Part shown: positions 25,127 to 36,400 of the stretch, one piece after another | Layout: each line of letters opens with the position of its first letter | Numbering within the stretch: the first letter of the stretch is position 1 | Notes under the pieces: generated by a model | The model's database searches: none | Told to the model about the DNA's origin: nothing | What the model saw: the letters and a program-made list of their open reading frames with translations, nothing else | Source: Woeseiaceae bacterium | GTDB taxonomy: Bacteria > Pseudomonadota > Gammaproteobacteria > Steroidobacterales > Woeseiaceae | DNA: 64,000 nucleotides | NCBI GenBank assembly: GCA_021773095.1 | Contig: JAJFKR010000033.1 | Location: 19,050 to 83,049, forward strand | Direction: 5' to 3' | Position numbers and translations under genes: made by a program

Positions 25127-26599
25127 ATGGCTCAACTCGTTCCAGTCGACCCGTTCGACCTGATTATCTTCGGCGGCACCGGCGATCTCGCCATGCGCAA
25201 GTTATTACCTGCGCTTTACCATCGCGATTGCGACGGGCAACTGACCGCCGATAGCCGCATCATTGCGGCCAGTCGTGGCGCACTGTCACAAGACGAGTAC
25301 CTGGCGAGCGTCGAAGCGGCGCTGCGAGAAAATCTCGGAGAGGGCGACTTTGACGAGACTCACTGGAGTCAGTTCAGCAAGCGATTGCATTACGCACAAG
25401 CCGATGCATTTGATCACGAAAACTGGAACGACCTGGTCGATGTGCTTGCTGGCCGTGAAGACCGAGTCCGCGTCGCTTATCTCGCGACAGCGCCGAGTTT
25501 ATTTGGCCCTTTGGCAAACGGACTAAAGACGAACGGTCTGGTCACCGACTCAAGTCGTATTGTTCTTGAGAAACCTCTGGGTCGCGATCTCGAGTCGGCA
25601 CGCGAGATCAACAACGCAGTTGGCGAGTGTTTTCGCGAGAACCAGATTTATCGCATCGATCACTACCTGGGTAAGGAAACGGTACAGAATCTGCTGGCAT
25701 TGCGTTTCGGCAATTCGCTGTTTGAGCCGTTGTGGCGACGTAGCGCTATTGACCACGTGCAGTTTACAGTTGCCGAAGACCTCGGAGTCGGTGGACGTGT
25801 TGAGTTTTACGATGGAGTGGGCGCGTTACGCGACATGGTCCAAAACCACCTTCTGCAACTGGTTTGCTTGTTCGCGATGGAGCCACCATCAAGCCTCGAC
25901 CAGAATGCCGTTCGCGACGAAAAGATTAAGGTGTTGCGTTCGCTAAAACCTGTTTCGGCAGAAAATGCCCGTACGAATACCGTTCGTGGCCAATACACCG
26001 AAGGTGCTGTCAAAGGTAAGGCCGTTGCCGGATTTCGGGATGAGCTGTCGGCCAAAGACAGCACGACCGAAACATTTGTCGCACTCAAACTCGAAATCGA
26101 AAACTGGCGCTGGTCCGGTGTGCCCTTTTATCTTCGAACCGGGAAACGCCTGAAGGCCAAACACTCCGAAATTGTCGTCCAGTTCCAGGACGTTCCGCAT
26201 TCGATTTTCCCGGAACAGGAATACAACGTTTCACCGAATCTGATGCGCATTCGCCTGCAGCCCGATGAGGGAGTGCAGCTGTCGGTGATGGCGAAAGAGC
26301 CAGGTCCGGGCGGATTCGATCTGCGACCAGTGTCGCTGGATCTTAGTTTCGCCGAAACGTTTGGCATTCGTTATCCGGATGCTTACGAGCGCCTGTTGAT
26401 GGAAGTACTGCGCGGCAACCCGGCACTGTTCATGCGGCGCGACGAGGTGGAGGCCGCCTGGGAATGGATCGACGGCATTATCGAGGGCTGGCAGGTATCG
26501 AAGCTGAAAGTCGATTCTTACGTTTCAGGCTCCTGGGGGCCAACGGCATCATCAATGTTACTCGATCGTGATGGTCGTGCGTGGCATCAGGAAAGCTGA
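25127..26599 (+). CDS. zwf: Glucose-6-phosphate 1-dehydrogenase
   Basis: 490 residues, the usual length. Oxidises glucose 6-phosphate to 6-phosphogluconolactone with NAD(P). The Rossmann motif GGTGDLAMRKLLPALY lies near the N-terminus, and the active-site signature RIDHYLGKETVQN near residue 172-184 contains the catalytic His. First gene of zwf-pgl-edd-eda-glk, all rightward with short gaps; regulated by HexR (box upstream). Confidence 0.97.
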   Translation: MAQLVPVDPFDLIIFGGTGDLAMRKLLPALYHRDCDGQLTADSRIIAASRGALSQDEYLASVEAALRENLGEGDFDETHWSQFSKRLHYAQADAFDHENWNDLVDVLAGREDRVRVAYLATAPSLFGPLANGLKTNGLVTDSSRIVLEKPLGRDLESAREINNAVGECFRENQIYRIDHYLGKETVQNLLALRFGNSLFEPLWRRSAIDHVQFTVAEDLGVGGRVEFYDGVGALRDMVQNHLLQLVCLFAMEPPSSLDQNAVRDEKIKVLRSLKPVSAENARTNTVRGQYTEGAVKGKAVAGFRDELSAKDSTTETFVALKLEIENWRWSGVPFYLRTGKRLKAKHSEIVVQFQDVPHSIFPEQEYNVSPNLMRIRLQPDEGVQLSVMAKEPGPGGFDLRPVSLDLSFAETFGIRYPDAYERLLMEVLRGNPALFMRRDEVEAAWEWIDGIIEGWQVSKLKVDSYVSGSWGPTASSMLLDRDGRAWHQES

Positions 26600-26600
26600 A

Positions 26601-27284
26601 ATGGCGGAAGTATTAAAATTCGAAAGCAAAGAGGCTGCATCCGCCGCGGCAGCAGCGCGTATCGCTGGCCGGATTAGCGCGCAACTGGATCGCGACGATA
26701 AGGCAAGCTTTGTCGTCAGCGGTGGCACGACGCCGGCACAATGCCTGGATTACCTGTCGGGCTACTCTCTGGATTGGGACAAGGTGCTGGTTGCCTTGTC
26801 TGACGAGCGCTGGGTTTCAGGCGACCATGAGGATAGCAACGAACGACTGGTACGGGAGACCTTGATCAAGGACGAGGCGGCTTCGCTGAACGTATTATCC
26901 GTTTATCAAGATGACCTGACCGTCGATGAGCGATGCGACTCACTGCAGTCCCAATTACCGGCGTCCGGCTTCGCCTGCTCAATGGTCGGCATGGGTACGG
27001 ATGGACATTTTGCGTCGTTGTTCCCCGACTCCGACAGCTTGGGCGCTAGCTTGAATCCTGACAGCAAACGGTTTTACGTGCCGGTTCGCACGACCTCCAG
27101 CCCGCATCCAAGAATTAGCATGACCCTGAGCGCATTGTTGAAAAGCGATGAGATCTTGTTGCTGTTCTTCGGCGCAGAAAAATTCGCTGTTTACGAACAA
27201 GCCGAAGCAGGCGACAAAACCTATCCGATCGCAGCGTTACTGGCGCAACAGAACGTTCCGGTCAGCACTTACTGGGCACCCTGA
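26601..27284 (+). CDS. pgl: 6-Phosphogluconolactonase
   Basis: 227 residues from ATG 26601, one base after the zwf stop; a longer in-frame start at 26568 overlaps zwf and is less likely. It hydrolyses 6-phosphogluconolactone. Family motifs are [26 protein letters not shown] and [13 protein letters not shown] (the GxGxDGHxASLFP signature). It is in the Entner-Doudoroff operon. Confidence 0.95.
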   Translation: MAEVLKFESKEAASAAAAARIAGRISAQLDRDDKASFVVSGGTTPAQCLDYLSGYSLDWDKVLVALSDERWVSGDHEDSNERLVRETLIKDEAASLNVLSVYQDDLTVDERCDSLQSQLPASGFACSMVGMGTDGHFASLFPDSDSLGASLNPDSKRFYVPVRTTSSPHPRISMTLSALLKSDEILLLFFGAEKFAVYEQAEAGDKTYPIAALLAQQNVPVSTYWAP

Positions 27285-27306
27285 ACCTCACAGAGAGATT
27301 GCAGAA

Positions 27307-29112
27307 ATGAATCCCGTTATAGAAGAAGTGACGCTGCGCATTACCGAGCGCAGCAAAGACAGTCGCGCCGCCTATCTTGAGCGCATAACGGCGGCTGCGA
27401 ATAAAGGTCCGGCGCGCGGAACACTATCCTGCAGCAACCTGGCGCATGGATTTGCAGCTTGTGGTGCCGCTGACAAATCGGCGCTATCCGGCGATGTCGT
27501 ACCCAATATTGCGATCGTGTCCGCGTACAACGACATGCTTAGTGCTCATCAGCCGTTTGAGGGCTACCCGGCAACGATTCGTGATGCGGCGGCCAAACAC
27601 GGCGCGGTCGCACAATTTGCAGGTGGCGTGCCGGCAATGTGCGACGGGGTTACGCAGGGGCAGGATGGTATGGACCTGTCATTGTTCAGTCGTGACGTGA
27701 TCGCATTGTCGACGGCCATCGCCCTGTCTCACAACATGTTCGACGGCGTATTGTGCCTGGGCGTTTGCGACAAGATCGTCCCCGGCCTCCTAATTGGCGC
27801 GTTGTCGTTCGGTCATTTGCCGGTCGTATTTGTGCCGGCCGGGCCGATGGTGTCCGGCCTGGGCAACAAGGAAAAGGCGCGTATTCGGGAAGAGTATGCG
27901 ACAGGAAAGATCGGCCGTGATGAGTTACTCGCTGCGGAGTCGGCTGCCTACCACTCGCCCGGAACCTGCACGTTTTATGGCACCGCAAACACGAATCAAA
28001 TGCTTATGGAATTCGTCGGCCTGCAACTGCCGGGTGGCTCTTTCGTTAATCCAGGCACAGAGTTAAGAGATAAGCTGACCGCGGAAGCCGTTACTACGGT
28101 TCTCAACAAGACACATCTTGGCAATGACTACTTGCCACTGGCTAAAGTCATTGACGAAAAAGCGATCGTGAACGGCATCGCTGGTCTTCTGGCAACGGGA
28201 GGCTCAACCAATCACACCATACACATCGTCGCTATTGCTGCCGCGGCTGGCATCAGGATTGACTGGCAGGATTTCTCCGACTTGTCGGCCGTGATACCTC
28301 AGCTATCACGTGTGTATCCGAACGGGACTGCCGATGTGAATCACTTTCACGCAGCCGGAGGGCTCGGATTCATAATGTCCGATATGCTGGACAACGGATT
28401 GCTGCACGAAGACGTAAATACGATTCTCGGTTCCGGCCTACGACGATTTTGCCAGGAGCCGCATCTCGACAATGGCGATCTGGTTTGGAAAGGCACGCAA
28501 GAGCAGTCGCTGGACGACGACATAGTGCGGTCGTGCGCTGCGCCTTTTAATAGTGAGGGTGGATTGCAGCTCGTTTCCGGTAACGTCGGTCGTGCGATGG
28601 TCAAAGTGTCCGCGGTGGACCTGCAGTACCAGGCGATCGAGGCGCCGGCAAAAGTATTCCGGTCACAACAGGCATTTGTTGATGCGTTTAACGACGGTGA
28701 GCTGGAACAGGATTTTGTCGCTGTATTGTCGTGCCAGGGGCCACGCGCGAACGGCATGCCGGAACTGCACAAATTGACGCCGTATCTCGGTGTATTGCAA
28801 AACCGCGGGTTCAAGGTCGCGCTGGTAACGGATGGCCGCATGTCGGGCGCGTCCGGGAAGGTGCTCGCGGCGATACAGGTGTCGCCTGAGGCGACCTTCG
28901 GCGGCGTGATCGGAAAAATCCGCGATGGTGACATGATCACCGTCGATGCGACGAGTGGCCTGTTGTCAGTCGCCGCCAGTGACGATATCGAGTTGCGAGA
29001 GGCCGTATTAGTTGAAGCACCGCAACAGGGTATGGGCCGTGAATTATTCGGTGTATTTCGTGAGCGGGCAGGGAGTGCCGAAGTCGGCGCCAGCCTGTTC
29101 ACTGGAGCTTAG
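27307..29112 (+). CDS. edd: 6-Phosphogluconate dehydratase
   Basis: 601 residues from ATG 27307; an upstream in-frame extension overlapping pgl is rejected. Dehydrates 6-phosphogluconate to KDPG using a [4Fe-4S] cluster. IlvD/Edd motifs are [33 protein letters not shown] (cluster Cys) and [12 protein letters not shown]. It ends two bases before eda. Confidence 0.97.
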   Translation: MNPVIEEVTLRITERSKDSRAAYLERITAAANKGPARGTLSCSNLAHGFAACGAADKSALSGDVVPNIAIVSAYNDMLSAHQPFEGYPATIRDAAAKHGAVAQFAGGVPAMCDGVTQGQDGMDLSLFSRDVIALSTAIALSHNMFDGVLCLGVCDKIVPGLLIGALSFGHLPVVFVPAGPMVSGLGNKEKARIREEYATGKIGRDELLAAESAAYHSPGTCTFYGTANTNQMLMEFVGLQLPGGSFVNPGTELRDKLTAEAVTTVLNKTHLGNDYLPLAKVIDEKAIVNGIAGLLATGGSTNHTIHIVAIAAAAGIRIDWQDFSDLSAVIPQLSRVYPNGTADVNHFHAAGGLGFIMSDMLDNGLLHEDVNTILGSGLRRFCQEPHLDNGDLVWKGTQEQSLDDDIVRSCAAPFNSEGGLQLVSGNVGRAMVKVSAVDLQYQAIEAPAKVFRSQQAFVDAFNDGELEQDFVAVLSCQGPRANGMPELHKLTPYLGVLQNRGFKVALVTDGRMSGASGKVLAAIQVSPEATFGGVIGKIRDGDMITVDATSGLLSVAASDDIELREAVLVEAPQQGMGRELFGVFRERAGSAEVGASLFTGA

Positions 29113-29114
29113 CC

Positions 29115-29738
29115 ATGGATGCAAGCAAATTACTCGCCGGTAGCAGGGTCGTTCCGGTTGTTGTTTTGGCAAATGCCGATATCGCTGTGCCATTGGCGGA
29201 AGCGCTGCTCGAGGGCGGTCTTGGCGTCATCGAAGTCACGCTCAGGACGGACGACGCGTTGCAGGGCATCGAAAAAATTGCGAAATCCGTTCCCGAGATG
29301 ATTGTCGGTGCCGGCAGCCTGCGGCGTCCGGAGCAGTTCGCAGACATTGCAGCGGCGGGAGCGAGATTCGCCGTAAGTCCGGGTTCGTCGTTGCGACTAC
29401 ACACCGCCGCGAACGACCACAAGATGCCATTTATTCCGGGTGCAGCGACGCCTTCAGAAATGATCGCGCTTTTCGAACACGGCTATCAGCTGCAGAAATT
29501 TTTTCCGGCAGAGCTGGCGGGTGGCCGACCTTTCCTCAAGGCCGTTGGCGCACCATTGCCCGAAGTGAGTTTCATGCCGACCGGCGGAATAACACCGGAC
29601 AATGCGATGGATTACCTGAAAATGGATAACGTTGCCTGCATCGGCGGTTCGTGGATTACTCCCGCCAAGCTACAAACCAGTGGAGATCTTGACGCCATCC
29701 GGCAGATCGCAGTCGGTGCGGCCAGCCTGATGGTGTGA
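29115..29738 (+). CDS. eda: KDPG aldolase
   Basis: 207 residues. Cleaves 2-keto-3-deoxy-6-phosphogluconate into pyruvate and glyceraldehyde 3-phosphate. The class I aldolase residues are visible: Glu in GVIEVTLRT and the Schiff-base Lys in QKFFPAELAGG, plus the phosphate loop MPTGGI. It follows edd by two bases, in the usual Entner-Doudoroff order. Confidence 0.97.
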   Translation: MDASKLLAGSRVVPVVVLANADIAVPLAEALLEGGLGVIEVTLRTDDALQGIEKIAKSVPEMIVGAGSLRRPEQFADIAAAGARFAVSPGSSLRLHTAANDHKMPFIPGAATPSEMIALFEHGYQLQKFFPAELAGGRPFLKAVGAPLPEVSFMPTGGITPDNAMDYLKMDNVACIGGSWITPAKLQTSGDLDAIRQIAVGAASLMV

Positions 29739-29749
29739 GAGCATGAGGA

Positions 29750-30727
29750 ATGACAGACAGAACATTACTGATCGGTGACATTGGTGGCACGAATGCGCGA
29801 TTCGCGATAGCGGACCCTGAGCGCCCAGGTTTTTCCAATGCGATGACCCTGCAGTGTGCTGACTACGCTTCTGCAGACGATGCGATCCGTCATTTTCTCA
29901 GCGAGTTATCGGTCAGTGCGCCGGACGTGATTTGTCTTGCGGTCGCCGGCCCCGTCGTTGGCAACACCGTGCAGTTTACCAATAATCACTGGACGCTAAA
30001 CGCTGAGGAGATTGCTTCTGACTTCAGTATTGATGACATAAGACTGCTGAATGACTTCGAAGCGGTCGCTTATTCGATTCCGCGATTGTCTGCGGAAGAC
30101 TCGGTGGTGGTCGGTTTACCGGATCGACGGCCGGCACTTGACGACGATTTTAACATCGCGATTCTCGGTCCGGGAACAGGATTGGGCACTGCCGGGCTCA
30201 TACGGCGCGGGCCAGCTGTTATGCCCATCGTCGCGGAAGGCGGCCATGTCGGCTTCGCGCCGAAGTCCCAGGTGCAGGTCGATATTCTCAACGCATTACG
30301 CGGTAAATTTGATCGTGTTTCGGTTGAGCGCCTGCTGTCAGGATCGGGAATCGAGAACATTCACTGGGCGCTGACGCGAATTCATGGTGAGCAACGGACG
30401 CAGTTATCTGCAGAGGAAATATTTGCACAAAGTGGTGCCAATGGTGACGCGCGTGCCACCGAGACGACGCAAATGTTCTTTGAAATACTGGGACAGGTTG
30501 CCGGCGATCTGGCCTTGATCCTCGGAGCCGTAGACGGTGTTTACATCGCCGGCGGAATCGCAAAACGCTATCCAGCCTTGCTGCAGAAAAGCGGCTTCCG
30601 CAACGCGTTTGATAATAAGGGTAGGTATCGTACCTACATGGAACGCATTCCAACGCTACTCATTACCCACGATGAACCGGGTTTGCTGGGCGCCGCTTAT
30701 TGTGCGCTGGAGCTGTCATCTTCCTGA
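29750..30727 (+). CDS. glk: Glucokinase
   Basis: 325 residues, the bacterial ROK-unrelated Glk type. Phosphorylates glucose with ATP. Motifs: GDIGGTNARFAI (phosphate-binding), LNDFEA (catalytic Asp region), LGPGTGLGTAGLI and EGGHVGFAP. GAGGA precedes the ATG. Last gene of the Entner-Doudoroff operon; its 3' end overlaps the convergent DUF2189 gene by 31 bp. Confidence 0.96.
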   Translation: MTDRTLLIGDIGGTNARFAIADPERPGFSNAMTLQCADYASADDAIRHFLSELSVSAPDVICLAVAGPVVGNTVQFTNNHWTLNAEEIASDFSIDDIRLLNDFEAVAYSIPRLSAEDSVVVGLPDRRPALDDDFNIAILGPGTGLGTAGLIRRGPAVMPIVAEGGHVGFAPKSQVQVDILNALRGKFDRVSVERLLSGSGIENIHWALTRIHGEQRTQLSAEEIFAQSGANGDARATETTQMFFEILGQVAGDLALILGAVDGVYIAGGIAKRYPALLQKSGFRNAFDNKGRYRTYMERIPTLLITHDEPGLLGAAYCALELSSS

Positions 30728-31548
30728 GTGTTTTTCTCCGCGCGCGGCACTGACGTAATACCAACCTGATGACGCGGAAATGCGTCCGCGTCGATAGTCT
30801 CGAGATAGCCGTGCCAGGCGGCGTAGCCGATGACCGGTATGATGACGATCAGCCCGACAAACGCCGTCGCTACGCCTACCAGTAGTGACAGCACAACGAT
30901 CGTGAGCCAAACGAACATCGCCCCCTTATTGCGCAATACGGCATTCACCGACGTGACGATCGATGTAATGCTATCGACATCGCGATGCATGATCATCGGT
31001 AGCGAAAAGGCGCTGGCGGAGAAAGTGACAGCGGCGAATACGGCGCCTATCGTCGTGCCAAAAGCGAAAAAGCTGACGAGGTCCATTGTTGTCGTGTCGC
31101 CGTCCGTCGGAAAAAACACGCTGACCATGACCGCTGCTCGTGCCCAGACAAGAAAGATGATCATCAGCACCAGCGCGAAAACCATCTCATTCCCGAAATG
31201 TCGCTTAAACGCCGCGCGAATGCTGCGCACCATCAGGGGGCGTTGGCCGCGCTCGAGTTGGGCGCTGATGGCATAAAGACCAATACAGGTGAGTGGCGCC
31301 AAAAACACAAAACCGCCGAGCATCGCGAACATGATCCACTGACTGCCTCGAATCCACGCCAGTAAACAAACGATGCCGATCAGGGTGGCAACGGTCAGTC
31401 CGTAGGTGAGGCTTTGTTGCGGTGCTTGCATCAGGTCATTGATGCCGGCCCGGACCCATCCAAAGGGTGCCCATGGGGATAACTTCCGGCACGGAGCGGC
31501 GAACGGTAGTTCATCGCGGTTAATCGGCGTTCGGTCTTCCTCTGTCAT
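30697..31548 (-). CDS. DUF2189 integral membrane protein
   Basis: 283 residues. A cytoplasmic N-terminus with the DUF2189 opening (PWAPFGWVRAGINDLMQAP) precedes about six transmembrane helices (for example LIGIVCLLAWI, FAMLGGFVFLAPLTCIGLYA, VFALVLMIIFLVWARAAVMV). The family function is unknown; members are sometimes annotated as possible cytochrome c oxidase-related subunits without proof. The 3' end overlaps glk by 31 bp on the opposite strand. Confidence 0.85.
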   Translation of the reverse strand: MTEEDRTPINRDELPFAAPCRKLSPWAPFGWVRAGINDLMQAPQQSLTYGLTVATLIGIVCLLAWIRGSQWIMFAMLGGFVFLAPLTCIGLYAISAQLERGQRPLMVRSIRAAFKRHFGNEMVFALVLMIIFLVWARAAVMVSVFFPTDGDTTTMDLVSFFAFGTTIGAVFAAVTFSASAFSLPMIMHRDVDSITSIVTSVNAVLRNKGAMFVWLTIVVLSLLVGVATAFVGLIVIIPVIGYAAWHGYLETIDADAFPRHQVGITSVPRAEKNTQEDDSSSAQ

Positions 31549-31563
31549 TGCCGATTATTGGCA

Positions 31564-32256
31564 TTAAGCAGACGGATTTTCAAGCACCCGGACGGCCACC
31601 TGTTGTCCGGTCACGGAATAAGCGATGTACTCATAAGTCAGCCCGGACTTATCGACGTACTCCTGAAACGCTTTGAACTCGTGTTGTTGCCAACGGTGGA
31701 AATTATAGTACTCGTCGAACAGGATGATCGAACCTGTCTGTAGCCTGTGGCCTAGCAGGTCGAAAATTGTGACGGTTGATGAATACAAATCGCAGTCGAC
31801 GTGCAGGAAAGCGATCGGGTCGGTATGCGATTCGAGAAAGCCCGGCAGGGTTGCGTCGAAATAACCCACGTGAAATTCGACATTATCCGGCACCTTGGGC
31901 ATTTGTTTCTGTGCGAACGCGCCGATCGGATTGCCGTTCCAGTGCTCCTGAATACCTTCAAACGAATCGAAGCCGTGCACGGCGCCATCAACCACGGATG
32001 CGATCCAGCGCATTGATTTACCTCTGCCGACGCCGAACTCCAGAGTCAGGCCGTCGGATTTGACCTGATCAAGCGCGTACCTGACCAGCTGCGGGTGCTT
32101 TTCAAAATACGGCGCGTCGACCATATTTGCACTGATGTAAGCCAGCGTGTCTTTTTTGGCCGCGAGATTCATGTCAACGAGGAGATTGGACGAGTAATGC
32201 TTGAGCATGAATCGCCTGAAAATGAACTCACTCAGGGTGCGTTTGAATAGGGGCAT
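31564..32256 (-). CDS. TylF/macrocin-type O-methyltransferase
   Basis: 230 residues. A SAM-dependent class I methyltransferase of the TylF family: LEFGVGRGKSMRWIA (SAM loop), GFDSFEG, and metal-binding Asp residues in FLHVDCDLYSS and ILFDEYYN. These enzymes methylate sugar hydroxyls in macrolides, but bacterial homologues outside antibiotic clusters act on unknown substrates. It stands alone, 15 bp from the DUF2189 gene on the same strand. Confidence 0.85.
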   Translation of the reverse strand: MPLFKRTLSEFIFRRFMLKHYSSNLLVDMNLAAKKDTLAYISANMVDAPYFEKHPQLVRYALDQVKSDGLTLEFGVGRGKSMRWIASVVDGAVHGFDSFEGIQEHWNGNPIGAFAQKQMPKVPDNVEFHVGYFDATLPGFLESHTDPIAFLHVDCDLYSSTVTIFDLLGHRLQTGSIILFDEYYNFHRWQQHEFKAFQEYVDKSGLTYEYIAYSVTGQQVAVRVLENPSA

Positions 32257-32411
32257 TTGCAGGTCTCGGGATCGCTAATTTAACGCCGCGTACGGTATCA
32301 CATGATTCGCCGGAAAGTGCGCTACATCCTATTTGACAAGGGCTGGGGCCGTATTGCGGTCAGGCTGCAGGAAGGTCCACCGCTCCTGAAAGTCCTTGGC
32401 CCCAAACGCTT

Positions 32412-33431
32412 TCAGGATCGCTCGTACCAACGCGCACCGTCCCTCCGATCCGCACGCAACTCACCGGTCTGCACGAGAAAATGCAAGTGCGCCAGCGCCT
32501 CGCCCGTCGCCATGATGCGGTTCTTGTCGTCAATTCTGGTTTTGTAAAGAGCCGGAAAAACATCGATTGCTCGCTGTGGATCGACGCAATACTCGCGCAG
32601 AATATCGAGCCGCTCCTCGTGCTCGCGAATCAAAGCAACGATTCGAAAATGAGCGCCGCGAAAGGGTTTGCCGTGCGCCGGTAGCACCAGCACGTCTTCC
32701 GGAATGGCAGCTTTTAATCTGCGCAGAGAGTCAAACCAGTTCCGCAACGGATTCGCCAAGGGCTCCGTCGGCCAGACGCTGACGTTTGGAGAAATGGTGG
32801 GCAATAACTGATCGCCTGCTATCAACACATTGTGATCCCGATCATAAAGACAGGCGTGCTCGGGTGAATGGCCACCGCCGGTGATGACTTCCCACTTGTG
32901 TTCACCGATCAGAAGTATGTCGCCGTCACTCAGTCGCTTGTAGGATTCGGGCAATGTGGTAACAAATTTACCGAAAAATCCGAACGCCGCCTGATAGCCT
33001 GCGAGTTGCTCGTCCGTATATCCTGCGTCCTTGTAAAACCGGACGCCTTCTTCAGGTGCTTCCCGGCCCGTGTCGGCGACGAGAATTCGGCACAACATGT
33101 ATTCATCGCGCGGCATCCACAAATCGACGTCAAAATGGCGTGCCAGGAAACCGGCGCAGCCAACGTGATCCGGATGCATGTGTGTCGCTATGACATGCGA
33201 TGCCGGATCGCCACTCATCGCATCGTCAAAGACTTTTTGCCAGAGATCCTGCGTCTTGCTGGTGCCGACACCCGTATCAACAATCGCCCAGCGATCGCCG
33301 TCCCGGACCAACCAGAGATTGATATGATTTAACGAGAAGGGCAGCGGCATGCGCAGCCATTCGATTCCCTCAGCAATCGTCAACGTCTCACCGTTGTCCG
33401 GTCTGGCGTCAAATTCGTATTCGATACTCAT
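32412..33431 (-). CDS. MBL-fold metallo-hydrolase
   Basis: 339 residues. A metallo-beta-lactamase fold hydrolase with THMHPDHVG (HxHxDH), a further His in GGGHSPEHA, the bridging Asp in IAGDQLL, and His in VLPAHGKPF. The C-terminal helical extension (about 240-339) is typical of a large thioesterase/hydrolase-like subgroup. The substrate is unknown. The glyoxalase II-like LPAHG motif suggests a thioester or related substrate (inference). It lies 39 bp after the ferredoxin oxidoreductase, same strand. Confidence 0.88.
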   Translation of the reverse strand: MSIEYEFDARPDNGETLTIAEGIEWLRMPLPFSLNHINLWLVRDGDRWAIVDTGVGTSKTQDLWQKVFDDAMSGDPASHVIATHMHPDHVGCAGFLARHFDVDLWMPRDEYMLCRILVADTGREAPEEGVRFYKDAGYTDEQLAGYQAAFGFFGKFVTTLPESYKRLSDGDILLIGEHKWEVITGGGHSPEHACLYDRDHNVLIAGDQLLPTISPNVSVWPTEPLANPLRNWFDSLRRLKAAIPEDVLVLPAHGKPFRGAHFRIVALIREHEERLDILREYCVDPQRAIDVFPALYKTRIDDKNRIMATGEALAHLHFLVQTGELRADRRDGARWYERS

Positions 33432-33470
33432 ATCTCTATGGTGGCACGGCAGCCACCAAAAGCCGAGCAG

Positions 33471-36400
33471 CTAAGCAGCGGCAGGGCTGACAGCGACCAG
33501 ATTCCGCAGGCGTTCGGCTACCTGCAGGCGCACGAGATCAACCGAATCGTCTTTAACCGGGCCGTATCCGCGGATATTCATATAGAGCGATACCAGTTCG
33601 GCTGCATCCTGAAGTCTGTCTTCTCGCAGGACCGGCAGAAGTTCGTCGATCAGTTGCTCGAATTCCTGGATCAGTGCTCGTTCCATTCGCCGTTCCGTGC
33701 TGTGGCCGAAAATATCGAAGGCCGTTCCGCGCAGACCGCGCAGTCCGGCGAGTATTCGGAATACTGGCAGCATCCATGCGCCAAACTCTTTCTTTCGGGG
33801 GCGGCCTCTGGCATCGGTTTTGGAATTCAAGATCGGTGGTGCGAGATGGAATCGAAACTTTGCTTTCGTACCGAATTCGGCGCGCACTGCGTCGATAAAA
33901 TCTCTTCGCGTGTGCAATCGGGCAACTTCGTACTCGTCTTTGTAGCTCAACAACTTGAAGTAGCTTCTGGCTACTGCATCCGCCAACACGCCTTGTCCAC
34001 CGATGGCGATCTCGCACGCGCGGGATTTCCCGACCAGTGCTTCGTATCGCAAAGCAAGGGCTTCGTTTTGATAATCTTGAAGGAAGTCCCGTCGTCGCGC
34101 GATGACTGCGTCGAGCGTCTCGTCGTCTGTCGTGCCGCCATTCAATGCCCGCTCGATTTGTCCTGGATCAACGACAGCCAATCGTCCCAAACTGAATGCG
34201 GCCTTGTTGTTATCAACAGCAACAGCATTTAGCTCGATCGCGCGCAGCAAAGCGCCAAGCGATACCGGGACCAGTCCGCTTTGCCATGCATAACCGAGTA
34301 GCAGTACGTTCGCGTAGATGGTGTCGCCAAGTAACACATTGGCAACATTGTTGGCGTTAAGCGTTGACAGATTTTCAGCGCCGATGGCGTCGCTTATGGC
34401 ATTTATTCTGTCATCTACATGAAGATCGGCATCTCTGTGTTGAACGAAATCTGCGGTCAGCATTTCGGCGCTATTGACGACGGCCCGCGTACGATTCTTA
34501 CGGTAGGTGATAGAGGCCTTCGGCGAGGAACTGACAACGAGATCACAGCCAATGAGGGCATCAGCACGCGCCGGTTCGATACGAACCTGATTGATGACGG
34601 CCGGACTCGATGCAATGCGGATGTAGCTCAGCACCGGACCGAACTTTTGAGCAAAGCCCATGAAGTCCAATACGCTGGCGCCTTTGCCTTCAAGATGCGC
34701 GGCCATCGTAATCAATGCACCGACCGTAACAACGCCCGTCCCACCGACTCCTGTGACGAGCAGGTCAAAGCATGAATTGATCTCAGGTATCTCTGGCTCG
34801 GGAAGCGTGTCGTCCGACGACAGGATAATTGGGTTCACAGAATCCGCAGCCGCGTTGCGTGCAACATGTCCCTCGACCGTCACGAAACTCGGGCAGAAAC
34901 CGTTGATGCAGGAATAGTCTTTATTGCAGGAATTCTGATCGATTTGCCGTTTGCGACCGAACGGAGTTTCTTTGGGAACAACCGACAGACAATTAGATTC
35001 GACGGAACAGTCGCCGCAGCCTTCACAGACGAGGTCATTGATAACGACAAACTTTTTCGGGTCCTCCATCTTGCCGCGCTTCCTCCGGCGTCGCTTTTCG
35101 GTTGCACAGGTCTGCGCGTAAATGAGGATTGTTACGCCGGGTATGTCGCGCAGTTCGCGCTGCACGGTGTCCATATCCTGCCGATGCGAAATCGTCATGC
35201 CCGTCGGAAATTCGCTGGCATCAAAGAGTTCGGGTTCGTCAGAAACCAGTGCGATGCGATCGACGCCCTCGGATCGCACGGTATGCGCAATTGCATGAAT
35301 CGAAATTGGTCCGTCGACCGGTTGGCCGCCAGTCATCGCGACCGCGTCGTTGTAGAGGATCTTGTACGTGATGTTGGTCTTCGCGGCAATCGCCTGTCGA
35401 ATGGCCAGTGATCCGGAATGATAGAAAGTTCCATCACCCAGATTCTGGAAGATGTGCTTACCGCCATTGAATTTCGAACGCGTTATCCAGTTGACGCCTT
35501 CGCCGCCCATTTGAATCAGACCATCGGTATCGCGGTCCATCCAGCTAGCCATGAAATGACAGCCGATGCCGGCGAGTGCCTTTGAGCCTTCGGGCACTTT
35601 TGTTGAGGTATTGTGGGGGCAGCCGGAGCAAAAGTACGGCTTGCGTTTCGCGCCGGCGACTTCAATGATCGCACCGCGATCATCCGACAATCGTTGTGCG
35701 CGCAGTGTGTAAGTATTGCCGCCAAATTCATGATCAAGGCGCTGTGCAACGATTGTGGCTAGTTGCAAAGGAGATAATTCGCCGACCCAGGGAATCAACC
35801 GCTTACCATTTTCATCTTCCTTGCCTACCATGCGTTTGGGTTTGCGACCGGGGTAGTCGTAAAAGTATTCTTTGAACTGACTCTCGATGATGCCGCGCTT
35901 TTCTTCAACGACGAGCACTTCGTGTTTGTTCTTTACGAACTCGAGTGCGCCATCGTGTTCCAGCGGCCAGACCATGCCCACTTTGTATACGTCGATACTG
36001 ACTTTGTCGGCATTGTTGCTATCGATGCCAATCAGTCGCAGTGCCTCCATCAAGTCAAGATGGGCTTTGCCGGTTGTTACGATGCCGAAGCGTGCATTTG
36101 CGACATCGAATATTTTCTTGTCGATCGGGTTTGCTGCGGCGAACGCGAGAGTTGCCGCTTTCTTGGCTTCCAGACGCTCTTCGATCTGCGGACCTGGAAA
36201 ATCGGGCCATCGATAGTGCAGGCCATCGGCGGGTGGCTCGAAGTTTCTCGGTATTACAAACTGCGGATACGGCGGCAGTTCGACCGACATAGCTGACTCG
36301 ACGGTTTCCGAGATCGCCTTGAAACCCACCCACGTACCCGAGAATCTCGACAGCGCAATGCCGTACAGACCAAACTCGAGGTACTCGGCGACACTGGACG

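Noticed and set aside
28347..29102. Minus-strand frame of 251 codons opposite edd
   Set aside because: Ser/Pro/Arg-rich translation typical of an antisense shadow; edd is certain.
33438..34232. Plus-strand frame of 264 codons opposite the ferredoxin oxidoreductase
   Set aside because: It lies inside the C-terminal part of a 1150-residue conserved gene and shows no domain of its own.
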